Part shown: in pieces, positions 35,765 to 44,954 of the stretch
How positions within the stretch are numbered: position 1 is the first letter of the stretch
Layout: each line of letters begins with the position of its first letter
Notes under the pieces: model-generated
What the model saw: the letters and a program-made list of their open reading frames with translations, nothing else
Databases searched by the model: none
Told to the model about the DNA's origin: nothing
Position numbers and translations under genes: made by a program
Source: Thalassoglobus sp. JC818
GTDB lineage: Bacteria; Planctomycetota; Planctomycetia; Planctomycetales; Planctomycetaceae
Length of the DNA stretch: 64,000 nt
Assembly (NCBI RefSeq): GCF_040717535.1
Contig: NZ_JBFEFI010000004.1
Location: 682,001 to 746,000, forward strand
Direction: 5' to 3'

Positions 35765-37114
35765 ATGACTGAACCAACTCGAAGAGACTTTCTTAAAACG
35801 ACTTCCGCTGCGGCCGCACTGGGAACGGGAGTTCTCAGCAGTGTTTCCGCCAAAGCGTTCGCGAGTGGCGATGACGTCGTCAAAATCGGTCTGGTCGGAT
35901 GTGGTGGACGCGGAAAAGGAGCTGCCGCACAAGCACTTCAATCACCAGGAAATGTCAAACTCGTCGCGATGGGCGATGCGTTTCGGGATCAGTTAGACGG
36001 TGCTCTCGACAACATCGAACGATCCGTCGCCAAAGACGAAACAGCGATCATCGAAGTTCCGGAAGAAAACAAGTTCGTCGGTTTCGACTCGTTCAAGAAA
36101 GTGATGGACAGCGGAATCGATGTCGTCATTCTGGCGACTCCTCCCGGATTCCGACCGATGATGTTCGAATACGCTGTCAACAAAGGACTTCATGTGTTCA
36201 TGGAGAAACCCGTTGCGACCGACGCAGCTGGTGTCCGACAGGTTCTGGAAGCTGCCAAAATCGCCAAAGAGAAAGACCTCAAAGTTGGTGTTGGTCTGCA
36301 ACGGCATCACCAGACTGTCTACCGCGACTTCATCAACCGAATTCACGACGGTGCTGTCGGCGACGTCCGTGCCATGCGGGTCTACTGGAACGGTGGAGGA
36401 GTTTGGGATCCGCGACGTTCACGTGAAGAAGTGAAGTCAGAAATGGAATACCAGATGCGCAACTGGTACTACTACAACTGGCTTTGCGGTGATCACATCA
36501 ACGAACAACACATTCACAACATCGACATCGGAAACTGGGTCATGCAGAAGTACCCTGTTTCCGCGATCGGAATGGGTGGTCGTGAAGTCCGAACCGACCC
36601 TAAGTACGGCGAAATCTTCGATCACTTCGCTGTTCAGTACACGTACGACGACGGTTCGGTCATGTTCAGCGAATGCCGCCATATCCGCAACGTGTGGAAT
36701 AGCGTCAGTGAGCATATCCACGGGACTAAGGGAATCGTCAATCTGAACGGAAGCAAACCACGCAACTGCAGCATTGACTGGTTTGACGGAAACTCGGAGC
36801 GATTCAAAGGTGAAAACCCGAATCCGTACCAAGTTGAGCACGACGATCTCTTCGCAGCAATTCGCAACGGCGAATCCTACAGCGAAGCGGAATACGGAGC
36901 GATGAGCACTATGACTGCCATCCTCGGACGAATGGTTACTTACTCAGGTGACGAAATCACCATGGAGAAAGCCCTCAACGAAGGTCCACAGATCGTGCCA
37001 GCTCTCGCTGACCTCGGATGGGACGTTGCACCGCCAACAGTTCCAGACGCTGAAGGCCGATACCCGGTTCCAGTCCCAGGTGTGACAGACGTCTTCGCTG
37101 CTCCTGGTAGCTAA
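35765..37114 (+). CDS. Tat-exported Gfo/Idh/MocA-family oxidoreductase
   Basis: A 449-residue NAD(P)-dependent dehydrogenase-like protein. The N-terminus carries a Tat signal (TRRDFLKTTSAAAALGTG). The Rossmann domain begins VKIGLVGCGGRGKGAAAQAL, and GLHVFMEKPVATDAAGVRQV holds the EKP motif with the catalytic-site lysine. GLQRHHQTVYRDFI and the C-terminal alpha/beta domain follow. Planctomycetes encode many such secreted copies, thought to act on sugars in the periplasm with a tightly bound cofactor. No sugar gene is directly linked. A good terminator follows. Confidence 0.88.
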   Translation: MTEPTRRDFLKTTSAAAALGTGVLSSVSAKAFASGDDVVKIGLVGCGGRGKGAAAQALQSPGNVKLVAMGDAFRDQLDGALDNIERSVAKDETAIIEVPEENKFVGFDSFKKVMDSGIDVVILATPPGFRPMMFEYAVNKGLHVFMEKPVATDAAGVRQVLEAAKIAKEKDLKVGVGLQRHHQTVYRDFINRIHDGAVGDVRAMRVYWNGGGVWDPRRSREEVKSEMEYQMRNWYYYNWLCGDHINEQHIHNIDIGNWVMQKYPVSAIGMGGREVRTDPKYGEIFDHFAVQYTYDDGSVMFSECRHIRNVWNSVSEHIHGTKGIVNLNGSKPRNCSIDWFDGNSERFKGENPNPYQVEHDDLFAAIRNGESYSEAEYGAMSTMTAILGRMVTYSGDEITMEKALNEGPQIVPALADLGWDVAPPTVPDAEGRYPVPVPGVTDVFAAPGS

Positions 37115-37229
37115 AGAATTTTCATGACTCTCGACGTTCGCGCAAGTTCGTTGGATTCACTGAATGCTGCGTTTTCTTGCGTGAATCGCTGAGAGAATGC
37201 GATCGAGAGATCGAAATAGATTTCTTCAA

Positions 37230-37269
37230 CAGGCCGCTGGCAACTCTTGTCAGCGGCCTGTTTCATTTG
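37230..37269 (+). terminator. Intrinsic terminator after the Gfo/Idh/MocA gene
   Basis: A perfect 10-pair stem, CAGGCCGCTG (37230-37239) with CAGCGGCCTG (37251-37260), an 11-base loop, then TTTCATTTG. It lies between this gene and the converging dcd gene. Confidence 0.75.
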
Positions 37270-37324
37270 CCCGATCGAAGAAGCTCGCACGACACAAATC
37301 TGGAGTGAATTTCACGTTCTCAAT

Positions 37325-37909
37325 TCAAGTGAGTCCGCCGGGACGCGTCTGCTTCTGGAACTGACTGTCATTGCGAAACGGAACTCCTTCGACTGTTTCG
37401 ACAATCAATTGACAGATGGGGGTCTTCGGATAGAGGGCCAAGCTGTAAGGGCCAAGATTGATCAGTTCGAGAGTGATCGATCCCGCAAAGCCAGCATGAA
37501 TCGTCGGGGCGGTAAAATGAACCAGCAACCCGCAGCGTGCGTGCGAGCTGCGTCCCTCAACGCGGGCTGCCAGACACGTTTTTTCTTCATGAATTGGGAG
37601 TTCGACGCGTTCGAACGTCCGTCCCAGTACGAGTCGTCCGGGCTTCAGAATGAACGGTTCGTCGTCTTTGAGAAGTGTCGTTTCGAACTGAGAGCCGACG
37701 CGTGACAAAAAATCGCCGTTCCGCAGGTCGATGACTGCCTGCTGCTCGTCTCGAAAGAAAGCAATCTCTTCACCTAAGAGCAAATCAACTGACGAGGTTT
37801 GATATGGGCAAGTCTGCCCCGGAGTCGGTCGACGAGGAGACGGTTCCGGTTCGATCACCAGACTCCCCTCATCGAGACATTTCTGAATTGCAACGTTTGA
37901 GAGAATCAT
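37325..37909 (-). CDS. dcd: dCTP deaminase
   Basis: Cytoplasmic nucleotide enzyme of the dUTPase fold, 194 residues, which makes dUTP from dCTP for thymidylate synthesis. The core signature EGRSSHARCGLLVHFTAP and the strand GFAGSITLELINLG, with the catalytic glutamate, are clear. The C-terminal lid is short (QFQKQTRPGGLT). Whether it also hydrolyses dUTP (bifunctional Dcd-Dut) cannot be told. It converges with the Gfo/Idh/MocA gene. Confidence 0.93.
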   Translation of the reverse strand: MILSNVAIQKCLDEGSLVIEPEPSPRRPTPGQTCPYQTSSVDLLLGEEIAFFRDEQQAVIDLRNGDFLSRVGSQFETTLLKDDEPFILKPGRLVLGRTFERVELPIHEEKTCLAARVEGRSSHARCGLLVHFTAPTIHAGFAGSITLELINLGPYSLALYPKTPICQLIVETVEGVPFRNDSQFQKQTRPGGLT

Positions 37910-38103
37910 GGATTTCTGGCAACGACAAAGGAATGATTTGAATGCGACCGATTCACAACTGAATATGCCTCAAGAACTCTCCGCACTCGTACAACATTTT
38001 GGATCAATCGAATTTCCAGTTGATTGAATGATTCCACTTCATCAACAGTTCCAAACCGTTTAGTTACTTCGTTCACACAGGTACAAGCGAATGCATGAGT
38101 GCT

Positions 38104-39180
38104 TTACGACTCGGGAGGACGCTTGTCACTTACAGCGTCCAGCAGAGTCTCTTCCCATACTGTTTGAAAGTCGAGAATCTCAAGTGAAATCTCGATCGCC
38201 CAAACCGAAAGATCTCCGATTCGATCGTCATTAATCTTCACAAGATCCTTGGCTGTCGTGATCAGAGAAGCTGAACTGGTTGAGCGCGCTGCTTCGCGAA
38301 TTGTTGCGAAGTCTTCTTCCGTATAATGATGATGATCCGGGAACTGAAGGAAACGATCATCAGCGACATCAAAACCGACGCTGGACAGCGTTCTTCGAAA
38401 GGCTTCCGGATGGCCGATCGCCGAAAACGCGAACACTTTTCGTTCTTGCAGCTCGGAGAAGCTGAGACTCTCCCCAGAAGAATTTCGCAATCCAGTCGGG
38501 ACAAATCGACTCGATACGACCGGACAGTCGGTGTATCTACGAACCTGCTTGTGGATCGATTCTCGCTGAGCATCGGTCACCTGATCCGCCCGTGTCAGGA
38601 GCACAATGCCTGCTCGTGATAAACCCTTGGCCGACTCCCGCAAGAGTCCACGCGGGAGAACGTGTCCGTAGCCCCATGGGTTGAGGCAGTCGATCAAGAC
38701 GACATCAAGTTCACGATGCAATCGGCGATGTTGAAAACCATCATCAAGAATGATGACGTCTGGGTGGTGTGACTCGATCAACTGTCGAGCAGCTTCAATT
38801 CGATCACGGTTCTGCAGGTGGGGCACATTGGGACACAACTTCTGGAGCAAACGCTGCTCATCGTTTCCTTCACCGTCAAGGCTTCGATATCCGCGGCTGA
38901 CAATTCCGGGACGAAGATGATGACGCTCGAAGAAATTGCATACCCACGCGACTGTGGGCGTCTTTCCCGTCCCTCCGGTCGTGACGTTCCCGATCGAAAT
39001 GACTCGACTCGGAACCCGTTGAGGCTTCTTCAGCCCGGCGTCGAAGAGAAAGTTTTTCGACTGTGCTCCTGCCAAGTAAAACGGTTCCAGTAGAACGAGC
39101 AGACCGCGCAACAACGAGGGTGCGACTCCGGATTCCCGACCGGAGATGACCTCTAAAAATTTGTGCTCGTCGATCAGCAT
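38104..39180 (-). CDS. lpxK: Tetraacyldisaccharide 4'-kinase LpxK
   Basis: Inner-membrane-associated kinase of lipid A synthesis, 358 residues; it phosphorylates the 4'-position of the disaccharide precursor. The family's P-loop, SIGNVTTGGTGKTP, lies near residue 60, and ILDDGFQHRRLHRELDVVLID provides the catalytic Asp-His region. Its presence argues for lipopolysaccharide in the outer membrane. Transcribed leftward with the universal stress protein gene, 39 bases upstream. Confidence 0.94.
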   Translation of the reverse strand: MLIDEHKFLEVISGRESGVAPSLLRGLLVLLEPFYLAGAQSKNFLFDAGLKKPQRVPSRVISIGNVTTGGTGKTPTVAWVCNFFERHHLRPGIVSRGYRSLDGEGNDEQRLLQKLCPNVPHLQNRDRIEAARQLIESHHPDVIILDDGFQHRRLHRELDVVLIDCLNPWGYGHVLPRGLLRESAKGLSRAGIVLLTRADQVTDAQRESIHKQVRRYTDCPVVSSRFVPTGLRNSSGESLSFSELQERKVFAFSAIGHPEAFRRTLSSVGFDVADDRFLQFPDHHHYTEEDFATIREAARSTSSASLITTAKDLVKINDDRIGDLSVWAIEISLEILDFQTVWEETLLDAVSDKRPPES

Positions 39181-39219
39181 TCCGACTCTTTTTCGACAGA
39201 TCTGGGAATGCAGCGAATC

Positions 39220-39660
39220 TTATTCAGCATCCTGACGACGCAGAACGAGCACTGCACAATCGGCATGTCGAATGACTGACTCCGCAACCGATCCGAGCAG
39301 AAATCGCTTCATCCCGTGATATCCATGAGACGAGACGACAATCAGATCAGCTTTGACCTCCGTGGCGAACTCAGTGATTTCATTCGCCGGACCGCCGACA
39401 CGAACATCCAGCGACGCACCTGTTGCTCCGTGAGTCTGCAGGAACTTCTCGGCAAATTTCTTAACCGTTTCGATTCGATGGTCGTCCGACAAGTCTCCCC
39501 AGACAACGGCTGGCGAGATGGCTTCCAGTGGGGGAAGCACATGAATCACGCGGAGTTTGGAAACATCTCCCGCGAGGGAAAGTGCTGTCTGAAGTGCGTT
39601 CTGCGATTCTTCCGAGAAATCGACAGGAACAACGATCACATCGTACTTGAGCTGAGACAT
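39220..39660 (-). CDS. Universal stress protein (UspA family)
   Basis: A 146-residue single-domain Usp. The first strand is YDVIVVPVDFSEESQNALQTA, with the acidic residue of the ATP-binding type. The C-terminal ATP motif is recognisable: VSSHGYHGMKRFLLGSVAESVIRHADCAVLVLR matches the G-2x-G-9x-G-S/T pattern. The start at 39660 is preferred over the ATG at 39675, which adds five residues only. It lies between the AGCS symporter gene and lpxK, with 57- and 39-base gaps, so the three may share a transcript. Confidence 0.88.
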   Translation of the reverse strand: MSQLKYDVIVVPVDFSEESQNALQTALSLAGDVSKLRVIHVLPPLEAISPAVVWGDLSDDHRIETVKKFAEKFLQTHGATGASLDVRVGGPANEITEFATEVKADLIVVSSHGYHGMKRFLLGSVAESVIRHADCAVLVLRRQDAE

Positions 39661-39717
39661 AAATCGATCGTCCATGTAACTGCGTGCGACAAATTACTAT
39701 TCACTCATTGGAACTGG

Positions 39718-41889
39718 TCAGCGATACGTTTTGAAGTCACCAGCTTGATAACGTTTCCAGTATTTGAGTAGATCACTTCGCACTGAAGGCGACAGCAGCA
39801 CCACACCGAGAATGTTCGGGAACGCCATACCGAGGATCATCATGTCAGAGAAATCGAGCACGCTTCCCAAATTGACGATGGTCCCGATAAAAACACAGAT
39901 GACCGCCAGGCACTTGTAGATGATTGTGCTTCGGGCTCCGAAGATTGTTTCCCACGCTTTCTCACCGTAGTAACTCCACGAAATGATCGTCGAGTAAGCG
40001 AAGAGTGTGACAGCGATACTCAAGACCATCGGAAACCATGAGATCTCCTCTTTGAATGCTCGGGATGTTAACGCAGCACCTTCCAGACCTTGCTCGACAA
40101 TCCAGTCGTTGTTGTCCCAGGCTCCGGTAATCAGAATCACCAAAGCGGTCATCGAACAAACGATGACGGTATCGATAAACGGCCCCAAAAGTGCGACGCA
40201 GCCCTCTCGAACTGGTTCTTCAGTCTTCGCTGCGCTGTGAGCGATAGCTGCGCTGCCTGCTCCAGCTTCGTTACTGAACGCTGCTCGTTGGACACCCACG
40301 ACCAGCACTCCAATGATTCCGCCACCCATCGCTGCACCTGTAAATGCTTCGGTGAAAATCGAGGCAACCAACTCGGGAACGCGGTCAAGGTGCATCACAA
40401 TGATGTACAGACAAGCGGCCGAATAAATGATGCACATCGTGGGCACAATCTTCGATGCAGCTGCGGCGATTCGCTTGATGCCTCCGAGAATCACAGCTGC
40501 CACGAAGAACGCCAAGACGAGCCCAAAGACGACTTTAAATTGTTGCTCAAACGCCGCCAGTTGATTCTGCAAATCCTGCTTGCGGGCTTGAAGCGATTTC
40601 ATCTCGCCTTCTTCCCCAGCAACAGCGGCAGCTTTGATTTGATCGTTCAGCACAGAGAGCTGCTGCAAATCATTCTGTTGAAACATTTGCAGCATCGCAC
40701 TGCCGGACTGATTCGCCTGAAGCATGTTTCCTCCACCAAAACTGGCAAGGATACACATCACTGTGAAGACAAATGCGAGAACGGTTCCGAGAAGCCCCAT
40801 TCCCTTTTCCTGAAGTCCGACCTGCAGATAACGCATCGGACCACCGAGGACAGTTCCGTCCGGTTTCACGCTTCGGTACTTTTGCCCCAAAGTACACTCG
40901 GTGAACTTGGTACACATTCCGAAGATTCCACAGAGCAACATCCAGAAGAAAGCACCCGGTCCGCCGAGTGTCATCGCAATGGTCACCCCGGCGATATTTC
41001 CGAGCCCGATCGTTGCTGAGAGCGCAGACGCCAGCGCCTGGAAGTGAGTCACCTCTCCATCTTCTTCCGGGTTATCGTATTTGCCGCGAACGATATCGAC
41101 GGCGTGTCGAAATCCCCAAACGTTGAAACCTCTCATGTAGAGCGTGAAGAAGACTGCCCCTGCAGCCAGCCAAGCCACGACAATCGGAATCCCTCCGACC
41201 GACTCTTTGAATAAGTAGGGCTTGCCGGACGAGAACGGTTCGGGATTCTGTTTCAGAAAGCCGAGAGCGTTCCAGTCTTCCGCTTCGGTCGGCGAGATCG
41301 TTTGCTCCCCGGGAAGGTTCCGCTTCTTCATCACGATTCGATAGGCATCGATCGTCGGGTCGAACCGAAAACGACTTCCGTATTTGAATTTGCCCTCCGG
41401 TCCATCGAGCTTGACCGTCACGTACTCGACCGGTTCCCCATTCATCAGACCGTATCGGTAGTATTTTTCTTCGCCATCGATCACGTCACCCGCGATCAAT
41501 TTCCCCTGAGCAGCAAGAATCTCGACCTGCGAAGCATCGAGTTCACTCGCATCAAACCCATTGTCTTCTGAAAGCGGACGGAAAGGTGTGTCGGTTCCCC
41601 GAACTCGCCAGTACACCGCATCGTCTTCAAAAACGAGGTATTCTTTTTCCGTCTTCCCCAGCCGGTAGAACAGCACTGTTTCGATTGCTGTGACTGCATC
41701 CTTGAAGATCGAGTCAACTCGTTCGAAACCGGTCGGAGGCGGGGGATCGTCGACAATCGGAGCGACCGAAGGCAACGGGGGAGATTCAGTCTCGGCCTCG
41801 ATCTGCGGCCCTTCTTGAGAAAACAACACGGGGCAAATGACCAGCACAATCAGAACCGATTGTGCGATCAGCCTGGCAGGGAATTTCAT
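39718..41889 (-). CDS. AGCS-family amino acid:cation symporter with exported N-terminal domain
   Basis: A 723-residue protein, far longer than ordinary AGCS carriers (about 450-550). The first 25 residues form a signal peptide (LIAQSVLIVLVICPVLFSQ), then about 200 hydrophilic residues of unknown fold (proline-rich at first) that should face the periplasm. The membrane part begins at GGIPIVVAWLAAGAVFF. AGCS signatures follow: ATIGLGNIAGVTIAMTLGGPGAFFWM, GPMRYLQ and AFSNEAGAGSAAIAHSAAKT. A second insertion of about 55 residues in the middle (FQQNDLQQLSVLNDQIKAA and QARKQDLQNQLAAFEQQF) looks like a coiled coil. The ATG at 41889 is used. Substrate would be alanine or glycine by homology. Confidence 0.88.
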   Translation of the reverse strand: MKFPARLIAQSVLIVLVICPVLFSQEGPQIEAETESPPLPSVAPIVDDPPPPTGFERVDSIFKDAVTAIETVLFYRLGKTEKEYLVFEDDAVYWRVRGTDTPFRPLSEDNGFDASELDASQVEILAAQGKLIAGDVIDGEEKYYRYGLMNGEPVEYVTVKLDGPEGKFKYGSRFRFDPTIDAYRIVMKKRNLPGEQTISPTEAEDWNALGFLKQNPEPFSSGKPYLFKESVGGIPIVVAWLAAGAVFFTLYMRGFNVWGFRHAVDIVRGKYDNPEEDGEVTHFQALASALSATIGLGNIAGVTIAMTLGGPGAFFWMLLCGIFGMCTKFTECTLGQKYRSVKPDGTVLGGPMRYLQVGLQEKGMGLLGTVLAFVFTVMCILASFGGGNMLQANQSGSAMLQMFQQNDLQQLSVLNDQIKAAAVAGEEGEMKSLQARKQDLQNQLAAFEQQFKVVFGLVLAFFVAAVILGGIKRIAAAASKIVPTMCIIYSAACLYIIVMHLDRVPELVASIFTEAFTGAAMGGGIIGVLVVGVQRAAFSNEAGAGSAAIAHSAAKTEEPVREGCVALLGPFIDTVIVCSMTALVILITGAWDNNDWIVEQGLEGAALTSRAFKEEISWFPMVLSIAVTLFAYSTIISWSYYGEKAWETIFGARSTIIYKCLAVICVFIGTIVNLGSVLDFSDMMILGMAFPNILGVVLLSPSVRSDLLKYWKRYQAGDFKTYR

Positions 41890-42358
41890 GGGCAATCTCG
41901 TTGGCAAGTTCGATCTTCAGGGAGTGGCTGAGTTTAGGTCGATCGCTTATTGAAACTCAATCCCAATGCTTAACACCTTCTTGTCATTCTCTTGACTTCG
42001 CAATTCCAAATTCCGGAAAGTTTCCATGAATCGTTCAATTCAAAATCGATGCATATCCAATCATGAGTAAGTGTCGGACTTACCACCATCAGACTGCTGA
42101 TTCCGTCTAAGCGGAATCGGTTCTATCGAACAATCAGCAACTGCAGCCTGAGGCAGGTCTGACAGTCAACCTGCAACGTGGTTATGGATTCGAAAGAAGT
42201 GCCCCGTCTGCAGCGAACACATTTTGACTCCGGAAGGCTCCAGATTACACTTAGAGAAGTTGCTCGACCCAGCTTTCTCGCCTGATCAGCTTCAACCGTT
42301 TGAGGTTGTTGATTGTGCGAGGTTGCGAAATCCTGATCGCCGAATGCTCTCCAGAATC
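41890..42358. other. Divergent intergenic region with inverted repeat
   Basis: About 470 bases between the AGCS gene and the preferred start of the GNAT gene; the GNAT frame is open from 42224. GATTCCG (42099-42105) pairs with CGGAATC (42112-42118), a possible operator or small hairpin. No RNA gene was recognised. Confidence 0.35.
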
Positions 42359-42982
42359 ATGAGCACAGTGACATCCTTACAACCGCGATACCTGAAACGA
42401 TTTCGAATGGAAATCGATTTTCTGGATGTCACTTTGCCGCGGCCTGATTTGCCCGAAGGATACATGTGGTCAGAGTGGCATCCCTCTCTACTGCATGAGC
42501 ATGCCCTGGCGAAGTTTCTCAGCTTCCACAATGAGCTGGACAGTCAAATCTTTCCAGCCCTGAGAACCGCAGCTGGTTGTCGTGACTTGATGCGGTCGAT
42601 CGCGAATCATCAGGCATTTCTTCCACAATCAACCTGGTTGATTCGGGCGGCACAGAATGACTTTCGCCCGGAATTCCCTTGTGGAACGATTCAAGGGCTG
42701 ACCCAAAGCAGCACATTGGGTGCGATTCAGAATATCGGGATCATTCCCGAACACCGAGGTTTCGGACTCGGCCGGGCACTCGTCTTGAAGAACTTGCACT
42801 GCTTCCGATCGGTCGGGATGCAGCGAGTCTATCTGGATGTTTCCGCTGAGAATCGACCGGCAGTTGAACTCTACCGGTCGATCGGATTCAGACACGTAAA
42901 AACGAGCTACCGGGAAATCGTGCTGCCGCTTCCAAAGTCGTCGGAGTCGACAGCGACGACGAGCCCACCATCGCCAACTTAA
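42359..42982 (+). CDS. GNAT-family N-acetyltransferase
   Basis: A 207-residue acyltransferase. The C-terminal half carries the acetyl-CoA motif NIGIIPEHRGFGLGRALV (the Q/RxxGxG/A loop), followed by RVYLDVSAENRPAVELYRSIGF. The N-terminal half has PRYLKRFRMEIDFLDV and LPEGYMWSEW, and is a degenerate second GNAT-like part. The frame is open from a TTG at 42224, which would add 45 residues, but relatives appear to begin near the RYLKRFRME segment, so the ATG at 42359 is preferred; neither start has a strong ribosome site. The substrate is unknown. It converges with the thioredoxin-like gene, with 56 bases between the stops. Confidence 0.78.
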   Translation: MSTVTSLQPRYLKRFRMEIDFLDVTLPRPDLPEGYMWSEWHPSLLHEHALAKFLSFHNELDSQIFPALRTAAGCRDLMRSIANHQAFLPQSTWLIRAAQNDFRPEFPCGTIQGLTQSSTLGAIQNIGIIPEHRGFGLGRALVLKNLHCFRSVGMQRVYLDVSAENRPAVELYRSIGFRHVKTSYREIVLPLPKSSESTATTSPPSPT

Positions 42983-43038
42983 TTTGCAAGCAGTCTTCGG
43001 GAAGAGAATGCTTCCAGCAAATTCCCGACCAAAGCCAA

Positions 43039-43596
43039 TCAATCTCCGTGGAGATTTCGCAGACGTGTTGATGTGCGAAGCATCCATTGAATGCGTTCAA
43101 ATTCGTCCAACCAGTCCTGCACAACTGCGGCTGTCAGTCCATCGGTCGAGACAATTCCAGTGGGGCAAGCTGCACCTGACTGAGAAGCTACGACCGATCG
43201 ATACTTGGACAAAGTCCGATCGCCGGCTCGACCGCAGAAGTGTCCATCTTCACTGAGAAAGACGACCGCAGGGACGCGGGCTCCGCCACAGGTTTTTAGA
43301 TTTTCACTGAGATCGGGGGTGTCGTCACGGTCAGCAAAGTGGACACGAATCTTGGGATTCACTTCTGTGAAGCGATCGAAAATCGGACACTGATTGACGC
43401 AGTCCCCGCACCAGGCCCCTGCCATCACGAGGACTTTCATCTCGCGAGTGAATGACTTCAGCAAGTCGGTTTGTGCAGCTGTGAGTTCGACGGACTTCCG
43501 AAACTCACTCCAGCGATGGTTCTGATCGGGAGTTGCGTACCGCTCAAGAAATTGTGAGTACGGAAGTGCTTCTTCAAAAAACTGATTGTAATCCAT
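43039..43596 (-). CDS. Thioredoxin-like protein with WCGDC active site
   Basis: A 185-residue cytoplasmic protein. The thioredoxin fold is preceded by a helical N-terminus (MDYNQFFEEALPYSQFLERY). The redox motif is AWCGDCVNQCPIF, with two further cysteines (NQC and TCGGARVPAVVF before the cis-proline). The WCGDC type differs from WCGPC and suggests reductase activity on a specific partner. The start at 43596 has AGAGAG upstream; the longer frame adds 20 residues without conservation. It lies behind the DegT gene, which is followed by a hairpin. Confidence 0.75.
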   Translation of the reverse strand: MDYNQFFEEALPYSQFLERYATPDQNHRWSEFRKSVELTAAQTDLLKSFTREMKVLVMAGAWCGDCVNQCPIFDRFTEVNPKIRVHFADRDDTPDLSENLKTCGGARVPAVVFLSEDGHFCGRAGDRTLSKYRSVVASQSGAACPTGIVSTDGLTAAVVQDWLDEFERIQWMLRTSTRLRNLHGD

Positions 43597-43744
43597 GACG
43601 CGCGAAACTCTCTTAAGCCAGTTGCTGTTAAGCAAGAGATAGACAGACGAGCACACAGATTGAGGCCATTGACATGGTCTTCACGCACTCGTTTTGGTTC
43701 GATAAATGCCACGTTCGCTCGTGCGAATCGCTGCAAACTTGAGA

Positions 43745-43767
43745 TGAAGAAAACCCTGATCAGGGTT
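43745..43767 (-). terminator. Palindromic hairpin at the DegT stop codon
   Basis: AACCCTGATCAGGGTT (43752-43767) is a perfect 16-base palindrome. On the minus strand it is followed by TTCTTC and can fold with a small loop. It overlaps the DegT stop (43760-43762), so it may end the FtsK-DegT transcript. Confidence 0.5.
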
Positions 43768-44923
43768 GAGACAGTATCCTCGCGTGTCGCGTCAACTTGT
43801 CAAGTGCGAGGAAAAACTGCTGGGCTGCGGGAGCTGCTCCCAATAGGAACGGATGGTGCAAAACCACGATTTGCTCGTGCGCTCGATCGGCGACAGGCAA
43901 TTCCTCGACACATTGAAAACGCCGCTTGGAGTGAATTCGGTGCAGAGCGGGAAACCCCACGTCGATGGGGATTCCTTCTGCTTTCATCGCTTCGCAAAAC
44001 TGCTCACGAGACATGCCTTCAAACTGTTGAGAGTCGTACCAGAACCCGAGTTTGTAGTAGTCAGCGACTGCGTTCTCTCGACAGCTGAATGGCTTGAGCC
44101 CTTGGTGCTTCGTTGCTCCGCGACGAATTGCATCGACACACTCCTGACGTTGGCGATGACGTTGAGAAAGAGAGTCGTATTGCGGGCCGAGAACCGCAGC
44201 TTGCATCTCGGAAAGAGGATAAGCGAGGTTCCCCCGCTGGCAATAGGTTTTGATTCGCTGCGCGATGTCGTCGCGGTTGGTCAGGACAGCACCGCCACGG
44301 CCGGAAGTGAGCAGTTTGCTTCCGCCGAAGCTGAGAATCGAGACGTCCGCTTGTGAACCGACGACTGTGCTGCCATCGCAAGCACAGCTCGACAATTGAC
44401 AACAATCCTCGATCACTGCAATTTCCAACTCTTCTGCAATGCTCCTCACTCGCGACAAGTCGACGAGTCCGCCGTGCAAGTGCGAGACGATGATCGCTTT
44501 CGTGTTGTCCGTTGCTGCGGCCGCTATTTTCTCGACATCCAACTGTCCGTCAGCTTCATCGATATCGATCAGAATCGGGATGGCTTCCAGTTGCACCACG
44601 TTGACGAAGTTGGCTTTGAAGTCATAGGCAGACATCAACACGTGATCGCCGGGCGCGACTCTTAACCCACGCAGTGCCAATTCCATCGCCACGGTTCCAC
44701 TCGAAACCAGTTGCATGTTCGTCAGCTGGTACAAAGACCTCAGTCGGTCTTCGAGCTCAGTGACATACTCCCCGTGATAGCGGCCCCAATCTCCGCTCTT
44801 GATCAATTCGCTAAACCGTTGCTGCAACGCTTCATCACAAATCGGCCATTCCGAAGTCTCGCTGGAACAGACCGGAGTTCCGCCGAGGAGAGCCGGAAGG
44901 TCAGGATCGTTGGAAGTTGCCAT
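43760..44923 (-). CDS. DegT/DnrJ/EryC1/StrS-type PLP aminotransferase
   Basis: A 387-residue fold-type-I PLP enzyme of the sugar aminotransferase (AHBA/DegT) family. The PLP-lysine motif is SFGGSKLLTSGRGGAVLT, and AVIEDCCQLSSCACDG holds the Asp that contacts the pyridine nitrogen. The N-terminal SSGTVAMELALRGLRVAPGD motif binds the phosphate. Members make amino sugars for glycans, or synthesise related compounds. It follows the large FtsK/EccC-like gene by 31 bases in the same direction and is probably co-transcribed; no other sugar-nucleotide genes are adjacent, so its product is unclear. Confidence 0.87.
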   Translation of the reverse strand: MATSNDPDLPALLGGTPVCSSETSEWPICDEALQQRFSELIKSGDWGRYHGEYVTELEDRLRSLYQLTNMQLVSSGTVAMELALRGLRVAPGDHVLMSAYDFKANFVNVVQLEAIPILIDIDEADGQLDVEKIAAAATDNTKAIIVSHLHGGLVDLSRVRSIAEELEIAVIEDCCQLSSCACDGSTVVGSQADVSILSFGGSKLLTSGRGGAVLTNRDDIAQRIKTYCQRGNLAYPLSEMQAAVLGPQYDSLSQRHRQRQECVDAIRRGATKHQGLKPFSCRENAVADYYKLGFWYDSQQFEGMSREQFCEAMKAEGIPIDVGFPALHRIHSKRRFQCVEELPVADRAHEQIVVLHHPFLLGAAPAAQQFFLALDKLTRHARILSQP

Positions 44924-44954
44924 AGCGAAGAAAGCTCGTTGCGGTCAGCGACAC

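Noticed and set aside
40090-41019. Open frame of 309 codons antisense to the AGCS gene
   Set aside because: The AGCS motifs on the minus strand are unambiguous, and the antisense product is His/Cys/Ser-rich without domains.
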